Below, one piece after another: positions 1 through 12,600 of a stretch of DNA of 64,000 bases (position 1 is the first letter of the stretch; each line of letters starts with the position of its first letter). Position numbers and translations under genes: made by a program. The notes beneath the pieces were generated by a model. The model was not told the origin of the DNA. It did not search any database and was given only the letters and a program-made list of their open reading frames with translations. Source of the stretch: Sarcocystis neurona (taxonomy: Eukaryota; Apicomplexa; Conoidasida; Eucoccidiorida; Sarcocystidae); contig KL647296.1 in NCBI GenBank assembly GCA_000727475.1, positions 680,888-744,887 of the forward strand, given 5' to 3'.

Positions 1-38
<38 letters not shown>
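1..38. repeat. (TA)n microsatellite
   Basis: This is one of dozens of (TA)n or (CATA)n tracts in introns; others are at about 390-415, 4060-4087, 4200-4225, 6270-6340, 13155-13182, 20265-20300, 25375-25397 and 37135-37155. Confidence 0.95.
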
Positions 39-41
<3 letters not shown>

Positions 42-393
42 GGTTACAGCTCCACCCGGACAGATGCAGACGAGTCTTTTCTGTCCCGTTGCTTTCTCCC
101 TTTTTTCATCGTTTTCACCATCGTCCTTTCGCCTTTTCCACCGTCCTTTTTGCGAGTGTGTGTTGGTTTATCCCCTTCTGCGCCTGCAGCCTAAATGGGC
201 AAATATAACGCGAGGTCCCTCCTTGCAGGTGTATATCCGTGCGTATATTTGTGTGTGTATCTACATGTTTATGTGTGTATATATATGTCTTTCTCTCTGT
301 GTCTGTCTGTCTGTCTCATTTTCCCCACATTCGTTATGAGGTAATACGCACTTTTGCTGCGACGATAGCGGCGTGCATGTCCATATATATTAC

Positions 394-432
<39 letters not shown>

Positions 433-561
433 TATTGCCCTGTATTACCCTGTACTAAGGAATGTAGGTATATTTCTTCTGGCGGTGGGTTTGTATGTAC
501 GGGTGCCCTTCGTGGAGGTAGATGAAAGTTCTTGTTGCTACTGCAATGTCCTCCTCGGCAG

Positions 562-624
562 CGCGGCGGCAGAATTAAAGAGAACCGCCGACGCAGAGGA
601 GAAGCTGCGGCAGGCGCTCTTCAA
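562..624 (+). CDS. Coiled-coil exon, 63-nt module
   Basis: Acceptor ctcggcag precedes the exon and donor gtaagag follows it. One base, 20 codons and two bases give phase 2 on both sides. The peptide contains AAELKRTADAEEKLRQALF, a clear heptad-like coil. Confidence 0.7.
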
Positions 625-3600
625 GTAAGAGAAAACCTCTGCCCCTGCCCTCTGTTTATCTGTGAAGTCAACAAGCCACTGTTACTGCTGCTGCTGCGGT
701 TCCTCTCAGTTTATGTGTCAAATGAAGCAGGCACTGCTGCTGCTGCTGCGGCTTCTCTCGGTTTATGTGTCAAATGAAGCAGGCATTGCTGCTGCTGCTG
801 CTGCGGCTTCTCTCGGTTTATGTGCCAAATGAAGCAGACATTGCTGCTGCTGTTGCTGCTGCTGCTGCGGTTTCTTTCTGTGTGAAGAAGCCTCGCTGCT
901 GCTGCGTCGGTCTTCTTCAGGCTGCTTCTTCCGGCACTGCGCGCACTTCCCTCTCGCTTCGAAGACCCTCTCGGTGCAGCTGGGCTTCTTCCTTTTTCAT
1001 TTCTTCTCCCTCGCGTCCTTTCCTTCCCTCCTCCATCTTCTTTTTCTTGTCTCTCTCTTTGGCTCGCTTTTTGACGGGGAAACCGCGGCGCGACGTCGTG
1101 GTGGAGACGCGCGGCTCCTTTGTTCTGTCTTTGCTTCTCTCGAACTGCAGCCGCGTCTCCGTCAACCCTTCCACATATTTTCTGCATGCAGCCACATGCA
1201 CATGCGTTGTTGCATAAAAGAAATACATATTTTATCTGCACAAGGATATGTGCAATGTATATATATGCAAACACATATACATATATATGTATATACAAAT
1301 ACGTACACATATCTGTGTACGCACGTAAGGATATGTACGTATGCACATACGTATGTGGGGTCATATACATTCGTGCATTTAAATGTATATGCATGTGGTA
1401 TGTATAACTATATATACGAAGACATATATATATATATATATATGCGGATATAATGATATGTGTGTATGTATATGTGTATGCGTGAAACCGAGTATATTTG
1501 TGCAGCTTCTTCCCACTTGACAGAGAAGGAGATGTTGCTGTGTGTTGCAGGTTGCAGGAGGAGCACGCCATGAAAGAAAACGAAAGCAGGAAATTGCGGA
1601 GAGAAGTCGAAGCGTATGTCTACGTATCCTATCGATACACACTTATCTACATGTATACATCTATACATATATATATATTCTGGCATAGCTCTCTCCCTAT
1701 ATCTATGCATATGTATACAGATAAATAGATATTAATTAATACGTATACATGTGTACGCGTATGTTTCGTCTTCTCTCTCTCTCTCTCGATCTGTATCTAT
1801 CTATCTCTATATATATGTATATATGTATATACATACGTAGAGAGAGAGACAGATAGATAAATAGATATAGATAGATAGATATCGATAGGTATAGATAGAC
1901 AGATATGGAGAGGTAAACGGATGTTTATATTCTGACAAAGGGAGATGGAAAACCAGTGTCACAGTACATATATATATATATATATGTATGAGTATATATT
2001 CGTTTGTGTCTCTCTTGCTATAGTCGTTCATATATGTATGTGGACAGAGAAAAGAAGAGAGAATAAATTCAGATTCAGAAAGGTGTAGGTGTTTCTGTAG
2101 AAGTGGGGGGAGGGGGGGAAAAGACTCCCGCTTTTCAATAGGAAGCCTTTGTGCACAACAGAAAAGTTCACATAAGACGTCCTCACGTTGAAACGACGTC
2201 TCGCCCCTGCGCATGCATGCGCGCCTCTATATAAATGTGCATGTGTCTCCCTCACCGCTTGCCTCTTCTTCTTAAATTTCCCTCCATTTCTTTTTCGTCT
2301 CTCTACAAACCCCTCCCTTCTCCTCTTTCGTCCTTTATGTTGAAAAGGTGTAAATTCACGTGTGTGGATGCGATGAAGCTGATGCTTCCTTCGTCGCTCT
2401 CTTTGAAGCGGACGCATCTCTCTCTCTATTCGGCGTCAAGTATATGTTGATATACTCGCACGTATATACACATATATGGAAATGTACATCTCTCTATATT
2501 TATACATACACATGTATGTATATACGTATACGTGTACGTATATATATATATATATGTATATATATCCACGCATATGTATATATATGTGAATGGGCGCACG
2601 GGGAGCGATTCTCTCTTCCTGCCTTTCTCTGCATTGAATAAGCGTCTTCTTCTCTCTCTTGCTGTCTTTCTTTACTTTTTTGTTCTTCTCTTCTGTTCGA
2701 GTCTTGGGACTGAAGGCTTCCTTGAGGACTTTCTCCTGGCATGCCTGCTGAGTTCTCGTCTCCTGCAGGTCTCTTGCTATTCTGTTTCTAGTGTGCCGTC
2801 TGCGCGTTTAATATCATGACTCCTCTGTCTGCATGCGCGGGCGACTTCCTCCTGCGAAGAGGAAGAAGGCGAAGACCTTCTCCAGCCGGCCTCGAAGTGA
2901 CTTGTGTGTGGCATGCAACCCAACAGCAGGGGCACGCGTCAGTCTGCAGCAGTGAAGAAGAAAATCTGCGTGTGTCTGCGTACACCCACCACCTGTCGCA
3001 GTCCAAGCAGAAGTACTCGTCAGCAGCACGCAGAAGAGCGAAGACGCGGGCCCAAACAGCACAGAAGAAAGGAAGACAAAGGGAGACGGATAGAAGCAGA
3101 GAGAGACAGGGAAGCGAAGAGACACAGACAGAGAGGAAGAGGGAGACGAAGAGACAGAAGCAGAGAGAGGAGGAGAAAGGGAGAGGGATAGAAGCAGAGA
3201 GAGACGGAGAGATAGAGCGACGGAGAGAAGCAGAGAGAGACAGGGGGAGACGAAGAGACAGAAGCAAAGAGAGACAGAGAGAGGGATAGAAGCAGAGAGA
3301 GACAGGGGGAAAGGGAGACGGGTAGGAGCAGAGGAAGGAATAGAGACAGAGAGAGGCGTGTCTTTCACGAGATAGAGAGAGGCGTGTCTTCCACGCCTAC
3401 TCACACCTACACACACATATACAAAGAGACAGATGTCTGCATGCAGGGAAATGGAAAGGGAGGAATTTTCGTGTGTCTACCCACGCGTCCTCTTACACAC
3501 ACGTGGACAGAGGCAGAAACATACGGGCATGCAGGAAAATGGGAGAGGAGAAAAAACTCTTCGTCCTTATTGTTACTCAAAGACACACACACACACACAG

Positions 3601-6600
3601 ATAATACCCGCATGCAGGAGCATACATATATAGGGTACATGCATCTGGATCTGCGCCCAAGAGGAACGCAAACATAGATGCATGCATCCCGGTAGATTCT
3701 CCTGAGACCATATTTGTCCACCCCGGTGACTTTTCCTCTCTGTTTCCGTCTTCCTCTCTCCTCCTTTATCTTCTTCCTTTCCTTTCTATCTCTCCTGCTC
3801 TCTCTCTTCAAAAGTGTGGGGACGTACGTATGACCTGCGTGGACGCAAAACAGCGCCGCACTCTCCTCATCTTCAAGACACCCACCTGCCGGACACCTCT
3901 AATACATACCTCTACATATATATATATATATGCGTGTGTTTATGGCAGTGTTGACACGTGTAAAACATGCCTATAAATATATATTTATATATAAGTATAT
4001 GTGTGTATGTGTATGTTTGTAGCAATGTGGACACGTGTAATACATGCGCCCGAACCTACACTTATATATATATATATATATATATATGCGTATGTGTACT
4101 TTTATGGCAGTGTGAACACGTGTACTACATGCCTTTACATATACATTTACAAATGATTATGTGTGTATATATAAATATATATACGTACATATACGTAGAC
4201 ATATATATATATATATATATATATAGCTTGTGTATGGCACTGTGTGATTATAGTTATTTGCAGATACTGTGATATATATGTGTAATTGTTTGAGCAACTG
4301 GAGAGTAGAGAAGGACAGTTTATGTGGGAGAGAAAATTGGCGGCGCACGCGTGCTCTCTCTGTTTTGTTGCTGTTTCTCAGACTGAGGGAGACGAGACAG
4401 CTGTTGGAGCAGCATCAACAGCAGTAGGTCTCCCGCTGGCCCGTCTCGCTCTGTGCTTCACAGCGAAACTGCAGCAGCAGCCTGCCGCAGCCTACGGCGG
4501 CGGTGCTACCGGCAGACGCAGCAGCCAGGGGCCCTGCAGCGGTGGTCACGGCAGCAGCAGCCCGCAGCGGGGCGCAAATATTTCCTCATTTTGACTCTTG
4601 CACTTCGCAGCTGCTCCGGAGTCTGAGAGACCTGCGCTGCTGCTGTTGCTGCTCTTGCTGCCGACAACTTCGCTCTTTCTCTCTCCTCCCCCACCTCCCT
4701 CTCTCTTCACACACCAGCACATCTACACAGGCATTTCTCACGTTTGTATACCTATCTCTCTATATATGTACAGATATATACACATATGTATATATATGTG
4801 CGAGGACAGCTACAAAGGCTTTTCAAAGAAGTGCAGGTTCAAAATATCATGAGAGGCTTACACGAATTTGTAGAAAAGGCGTGCTTCTGCTGGGTAGTTG
4901 TACATTGATGCATGCGTGCCACCACAGACATATACATGAATGTGTGCAGAAAGGGAGAGATATACACACATACATAAAGCCACGTGGGGGGAGACCTGCG
5001 ACATGGAGGGAGACCTCTATCAACTAAGAAGGAGAGCTGAAACAGACGGCGAGAGCAAGGAAGGCAAAGAAGTCCTTTTGCAGCTGTCCACTGTGTGTGG
5101 GGAGAAAAGGCAGTTCTTCTCTTCAAAGAAGAGCCTCTCCCTCACATTTGTGTGGGCAGGGTCTTTGTCCACATACGGCAGCTGCCGCTTCATGTGCATG
5201 CGTTTGTTGACTGCCACAGAACCGACGAAGAACGAGAAAAGCTTCGCTTCCGTGTAGAAGAACTTGTACAGCAGCTTGCGAGGTGAGGTTGCTATTTTGC
5301 CTTGCTGCTGCTGCTCCTGCTACTGAAGTATTTCTTGTTGCTGCTGCTTCGGTTTGCAGCTGGTTCTTCGTATAATAGCTGCTTGTCGTCCCTGTGGTCC
5401 TCTTCCTTCTCCTCCTCTTCTGCTGCTGCTGTTGCTGCCGCCTGGGGGATGCAGCGCGCCCGCCTGCAGGTGGGGGGTCTCCGGCTGCCGAGCTGCTGCC
5501 GCACACGGCTGCTGTTCCTACGACACCTGCCGCGCCGCCATTTGAAGTGTGCTGCTGCTGCTGCTCTTCCTGCTGCTAACAAACAATTTCTTTCCCCAAG
5601 GTCCTGTTCTGCTGTCGTAGTCTGCTGCGCGTGTGCCCCTCCCATTCTCTTCTCCGCGCAGCAACTGCCACTCGTGCAACAGCCACGCGCCTCTTCCTCC
5701 TCCTCCTTCTGTTGCCTCCCTCTGCGATGTTGCCCGAGGTTGTCTTCATCCATGGATATATACATATATATATGTGTATAGGCAATTTTAGAGATGTAGC
5801 GTTTGACATACATATATACGTGCATATATATTTGTATAGAGACGGTAAAGATAGACGGATACCACAGTGTCGTGCGTTGTATATGAGAGAGAAAACCATG
5901 AAGTCTTCCTTTCCTATCAGTTTTTTTATCTCTTTTGCGGCACTTGTGTACTTCCTCCGTCTTTTCATACACCCAAACTCTCTATATATGCAAATATACC
6001 TGCATATATGTGCATATATACATATACGTGTATACACACGCGGATTTACTACATATGTACACACACACACACACACTCTGTATACGAATGTATATATATA
6101 TATGTATAAATGTATGTACACGCATATATGTATGTATATATGTATTCACTATATGGGTACATATATATATATATGCATGTGTATGTATATGTGTGCTCAT
6201 TCACCATGTATGTACACACAGACGCACACACACACACACCCACAAACACACATACACATATTCTATATACATATATATGTATACATATATATATATACAT
6301 ATATATATACATATATATACATATATATATATGTATATAACTCTTATTATTATTTATTATTATTATGTAGTGATTTGACGGCTTGTTGCGTTTTCTACCA
6401 ATTTCACAAAATTGTTGTTCGACTTCTGTCATCAGTTAAATGTCTACCGATGTCTCTCTCCCCCTTTGTCCTCTTCTTTCTCTCTCTTGTTCTTCTTCTT
6501 GTCTCTGTGTCTCCCTTTTTCTTCTGCCTTGTGTCTCGCTCTTCCTTCTCATTTTTCTTCCTTTTCCCCGTTTTCGTCTTTCGTGTCTTCCTCTTCCTCA

Positions 6601-9600
6601 CTTTCTTCTGCGTCTTGCCCTTCCTCTTATCTTTTCTGTCCCTTCCTGCTCCCCTCTCTGTCTCTCTCTTCATTTCCCTCACTATTCCTCTCCTCCTTCC
6701 TTCCTCTCTCCCTCTCAATCTCCTCCCTCCCTCCTCTGTCTCTCCCTGTCTCCCTCTGTCTCTCCCCCCGTCTCTCTCTGTCTCCGTCTCTGTCTCCGTC
6801 TCTCCCTTTCTCTGTCTCTCCCTGCCTGTCTCTCTCTCTGCCTCCCTCTGTCTCTCCCCCGCCCGTCTCTCCCTCCGTCTCTCTCTGTTTCCCCCTTTAT
6901 GTCTCTGTCTCTGTCCGTCTCCGTCTCTCCCTCTCTCTGTCTCCGTCTCTCTCCCTCTCTCTGTCTCCCTGCCTGTCTCTCCCTGCCTGTCTCTCTCTCT
7001 GTCCCTCTCTGTCTGTCCCTCCCCGTCTCCCCCTCTGTCTCTCTGTCTGTCCGTTTCCGTCTCTGTCTCTGCCTCTATCTCTGCCCCGTCTCTGTCTCTT
7101 TCTCTCCCTTTCTCTGTCTCTCCCTGCCTGTTTCTCTCCCTGTCTCCCTCTGTGTTTCTCTGTATTCTTCTCTTGTTGGAGCTGCTCGGCTTTGCCACAC
7201 GTCTTCCTCTTCCTCTTCTTCCATACTTCTAATTCACAATATATCTCCACACCGCTGCTTCTCGTGTATATATTTCATCCTCCTCTCTTTTGTCACTTCT
7301 CTGACTATGACCTCCATGTTTCTCTCTCTCTATCCCTATCTCTCTGTCTCTCTGCTTCTGTGTTTTTCGCTCAAAATCTCCTTGCGTACACGTAGTATTA
7401 AACACTCCCCTCCATATATATGGAGAGATGCCTACAAGGACGGAAGCAGATTGATGAATAAATAAAGGCAGATAGCTGAATGGCCACATAAATGTAGGTA
7501 GATGGGTGGACAGAGATAGATAGATAGATAGATGTAGATAGATAGGTGTAGATAGGTAGGTGTAGACAGGTAGACAGATATACACAGATAGGCAGATAGA
7601 GAGACAGGTAGATATATAGGTAGATAGGTAGATAGACAAATAGATAGACGGATAGGTAGCTAGACGGGTAGGTAGATAGATAAATATAGATAGATAGACA
7701 CATAGATAGGCAGATATAGATAGATAGATAGACACATAGATAGGTAGACACATAGATAGATAGATAGGTAGACATGGATAGATAGATAGGTAGATAGAGA
7801 GATATAGATAGATGGATAGATATTTACAGGTAGACTTGTAGATAAATACATACAGATAGATCGATAGGTGGACAGGTAAATACAGATAGATTGATAGATA
7901 GGCGGAGAGACAGGTAGATATAGGGAGACAAATGAATATAGAGAGATAGACGAATGAAGACGATAACCATTGGTAGCTGATAGATAAATATAGACTTTGA
8001 GGTAGATAAATATAGACAAATAGGTAGGTAGATGGATAAATAGAGATAGTTAGAGAGACAAATATAGACAGACAGATAGATTGACAGATTGACTAGATAG
8101 ATACGTAGATAGATGGATATACGTAGATAGACAAATGTAGATAGACAGATAAATATAAGCAGACCCATATATAGATAGACATATATGTATATATGGATTG
8201 ATAGATAAATACACATAGAGAGGTAGATAAACACAGATAGATTATACGTATATGTGTATTTTTGAGTAGATACTTGCCTAGGAATTTCCTGTCTTTGCAT
8301 GTGAAAGTGTACAAAGCCACCCTTGTGACGCACCCCACACCTGGACCTCTCTTCCACGTTCTCCGTTTTGCGTCTCACTTTCTGACTCGCCTCGTTTTGT
8401 GTCTCCGCGCGCCTCCGTTTGTGGCCTCCTTCGCACGCCTGTCTCCGTTCGATATTCTCTTCCCGCGTCTCCCTCCCTCCCGTCTCCACCCTTCGCGTCT
8501 CCACCCTTCGCGTCTCCACCCCTCGCGTTTCCCTCCGTCGCGTCTCCCTCCCTCCGTCTCTTCTCTGCTGACTGCTCTGGTGGGCTTCTCCAGAGATCGT
8601 TTCGTCTGCCGTTTTCTCTTCTTTTCTTCTCCATTTCTTTCTCGAAGTGACCCGCGTCCTTTCCGGAACAAACATGCTGCGCATGCGTACACATCCACAG
8701 AGGAGACCTTACCAGATATGCACCTGTACACATATATGTACGTGTATGTAGTGTATACAGATATTGATGTCAGGGGCTTGGAGCTGCTGTCCAGGACATA
8801 GCTGCTCTGCTTGGAGGCGAGTAGAGGACGTACGTGTGTTTGCCCGCAGCTCCCCCGCGCAGGAGACGGAGAAGCAGCCGGAGACGATCTCCTTGCCGTG
8901 CCGCGCTGCCGCGACAGCAGAAGGTGGCGTCTGCTCCAAGAGAGGCCAACGAGCTGTACGTACACTGCACCACCACTCCTCGGTGACGGCAGAGTTCAAC
9001 ACGGGTCTCGTTATTTGGCGGGATCGTGTCGCCGACTAAATCCACGTTCTGCTTTCTCCACCTGTTCAGAAAAAGGAAAAAAAACAGAAGAAATAACGGG
9101 CTTCAGTTCAGTACACGTCACGCATCTCCCACACATATACATGTATATATATACACATATATACATCTATACTTATCTTTCTCCCTCTGTCTCTCTCTCT
9201 ATATGTATTGATCTACATAGTTGTATATCTTTGTATATTTCTCTTATATATATATGTGTATGTGGGTGTGTGAGCCTGCGACGTCTTCTTGTGGAATTTT
9301 GACACAGCTGCATGCAGAGATGCGCATGCGCTGTTGTGGCAAAGTAGAGAGACAGCAGAAGCGAAAAAAAGCAGAGGGAACGAGTTCCTAAGCATAACAG
9401 AGAAAGCGCCTTTTTGAATGAATGAATTCTCTCCGCGAGAGAATTTATTGCAGCTTCTCCCCCTTCCCGGTTTCTCTGCAGTGGTACAGCCCCGCATCTC
9501 TCGTCCAGCTGCAACGTCAGCAGCTACGCATGCACCTGAACAGTCTCTCCTCCTTCCGGCTATTCTGCCGCCGCTCAAAATTTCATTTACATATCTATAT

Positions 9601-12600
9601 ATACACACACACGGGAATGTGCATACATACATGTATATTTATATATATATATATTTCTGTATATGTGGAAGCACGGATAGAGACGCAGAAAGTGGCTCTA
9701 CATACCTCAGCAGCCACTCCTGCTACACACTCTTTTGCTGTCCAGACTTGTACTTACACATATATATATATATATATGTGTATGTGTATCTGTGCATGTA
9801 AACGAGAATACATAAATACATGTATATATATGTGAAATCATGGGAAGAAGCGCGGCAACTGCTGTGTAGACCCAAGGAGATGCGCAGGAGGCAGGAAGTT
9901 CCCGATGTTCCTGCCGGCCGTAAAGTGTGCGTCTTTCTTGCGAGAAGAGGGGGTCGGTGAGAAGTTTCTTTTCTCGATTTCATTTTCCTCTCCGTATGTT
10001 TGAAAGGATTTTTTACTGCGTCTATTCTCCTCTCTTCTCTCGTTCCCGTTTCTCTTCTTCGATGGCGAGCGCACGCGCCTCTTGGCAGCAGCAGAAGCGG
10101 CAGCAGGCGAAGAAAAGGGAACTGCTGCAAAGAGTTGCTGCAGTGTGTCTCTTCATTTCTTCGTGCAACTGGAAATCTTGGAAGAAGAAAAGCCTGCTGC
10201 TGCATGCCCCGCGAACGGTCCACCTCCCCTCGGCTGCAGCATGCGCATGAAGGACAATGCAAAGCGTCCTGCTGTTGCACGCCCCGGAGATACTCCTGAC
10301 GCTTCTGCTGCTGCCGTTACTTCTTTCTCGCCTCCCACTGCCGAACGAATGTCTTACGTGCTCTGAACCTTATTCATATTATGCACCTATATATATATAT
10401 ATATAAAGAGAGCGACAATATATATATACATATGTAGATATTGTTTGTTGGGTGAATGAGAAAGAGGGGGTGGATGAGGAAGAATAACATATAACTGCAG
10501 GAGGTACTGATATTTTGCTGGACACCCTCTCACTCCTTCCCGTCGCCCGATCGGCCGCAACTTCTACTGCTGCTTCCTGCTGCTCTTGCTCTGGCTACTC
10601 CTACTTGCTCCCCTCTTGCGAGCTGATGCTGCTGTTGGGTGTTGCTGCTGCTGTTGGGAGTTACTGCTCTTCTTGCAAGCTGCTGCAGCTGTTGCTACTT
10701 GCTGTCCCTGCTTGCTGCTGCGGCTCCTTGTTGCAGCTCTTCCTGCGTGCTGTTGCTGTTGCTATTTGCTGGTGCTCTCTCTGCTTGCTGCGGCGGTTCC
10801 TGCTTCCTGCTGCTCTTCCTGCGTGCTGCTGATGTTCCTGCTTCAAGCCGCTCTTCCTAGTTACTGCTGCTCTCCCTGCTTGCTGCTGGTGTTGCTAGTT
10901 GCTGCTGTTGCTGCTTGCTGTTGCTGTTGCGTTTTCTTGCTGCATTTGGCACTTACTGCTGCTGCTTCTAATTGCTGCTGCTACTACTCCTGTTCGCTGC
11001 TGCTGCGGCTGCTTGGCCGGCTGCCTTTTCTTCTCCCCTGCGCAGTTTAATCTGTGCGCCTCTTGAAAAGTCCACGACTACAGGACGTTTGGCTCGGCTT
11101 TATTTCTTCTATTTCTCCTCCGTTTCTCCTCGTCTACGAATGCATACCTCCTTGTCCCCAAGAACTGCACACGAAGGTCCCCTCTTCACTTCTGCTGCTG
11201 CTGCTGCTTCCCGTCGGTCTGCACGCGCACGCGGTTGTTGCCGCTTCTGCAGACGCATGCTGCATGCCAGTCACTGCTGCTGCTACTGCTGCTGCTTCTG
11301 ACTCACGTGTACAGAAGGGAGTAATTCCTGCTGCGGTAGTATATGGGGCGCTCTCGTCCGCGTCGCCCCGTTGCAAAAGACGCTATGTCTGTGCTGCCTG
11401 TGTTGTAGGGCAAAGAGAGGAAAGAGGAGGAGCATCACTCAATTACTGCGCGAGAAAGCGAGGAGCTGCGGGACCGCCTTGCGGCTGCTTCTCTTGAATC
11501 TGCACGTGTACGCTTTGTTCTCTTCTCTTGCTGCAGCTCTTGCTGTTCCTGCTGCGGCTCCTGCTGCTGCTTTCGCTCCTGGTGCTACTGCTGCTGTTGT
11601 TGCTCCTGCTGCACTCGGTGGCACTGCCGTTGTCGTTGCTGCTGTCTCGCACCCCTTGCTGCTGCTGCCTCTTCTAGATGCGCTGGGAGGGTGGGGGTCC
11701 CTGCCGATGCTGCTCACGGCAGTGCTGCGTAGGGCAGCAGTTTTGCTGCTGCTCCTGCTCCTGTTGCTACAGGGAGGCAGCCGTTGCCACGTCGTCCCCG
11801 CAGATCCGTAGATTCCTCTTTGCGTCTCGGCTACTACTTCAGGAGTCCTTCTCTTCTCTTACTGCTGCTGCTGCTGTATACGCTGCTGCTGCGGCACTTG
11901 GTTCCCAGCCCTATGCCAGACGCTTCCTCTGCGGCTGCTACTGCTGTTCTCTGCCGCGACGCATCTGTTTCTCTCCACCTGTGTTCTTGCTGCTGCAGTT
12001 GCTGCACGGCAATTTCTCGCGCTTCTTCACTCTCTCCCTCTCTGTCCCTGTTTCCTTCTGAGTCGTCGCTGGCCTGGTCCTCGGCTGCAGGCCGCTGCTG
12101 CTGCAGCCGGTGGAACCAAAATCGCTGCCTGTCTCCCCGGTGATACGTATTCCTGTTGCTGCTGTTGCTGCAGTGTCGTCTCCCAAGTTCCCGTTTCTGC
12201 TGCTTCTTCTGCGGTCCTCTTCTTCCTTCTGGCGTTTTTCTCTTGCTGCTGTTGCTGCGGCTGGCTCTCTCTGGGCCCCTCAGCCTCTGCCCCCTCGCTT
12301 CTGCCGCGGCTGCTGCGCCACTCGTCGTTTCGTTTTTCGCTGCTGCTGTGCTGCAGATGAAGGTGCAAATAGACGAGCTACAGAAAGATGTGGCCGCGCA
12401 TCAAGCGGCAGCAAAGCAGCTGCATGCGACCATACGCAGCCTGGAAGAGCAGCTTTGCGCCGCCAAGAAACAGCAAAAAACAGCAGACCTTTCGTTCGCT
12501 GAGAAAGTGAGACTTCCCCCAGCAGTCGACAAGAAATTTCTCTGCATGACGGATCCCCCCCCCCCCCCAAAAAAAAAAATAGACAAATACATACATACAC

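Noticed and set aside
6404..7198. 264-codon minus-strand Arg/Glu/Asp-rich ORF
   Set aside because: It is the reverse strand of the same polypyrimidine tract, and codon composition follows the repeat.
5631..7232. 533-codon plus-strand ORF (the longest in the left half)
   Set aside because: Its second half is Ser/Leu/Pro/Val only and comes from the polypyrimidine tract; its middle is TA/CA microsatellite (Tyr/Ile/His). It has no splice or motif support.
7229..8684. Minus-strand Ser/Tyr/Leu/Ile-rich ORFs of up to 286 codons
   Set aside because: They are direct translations of the TAGA array.
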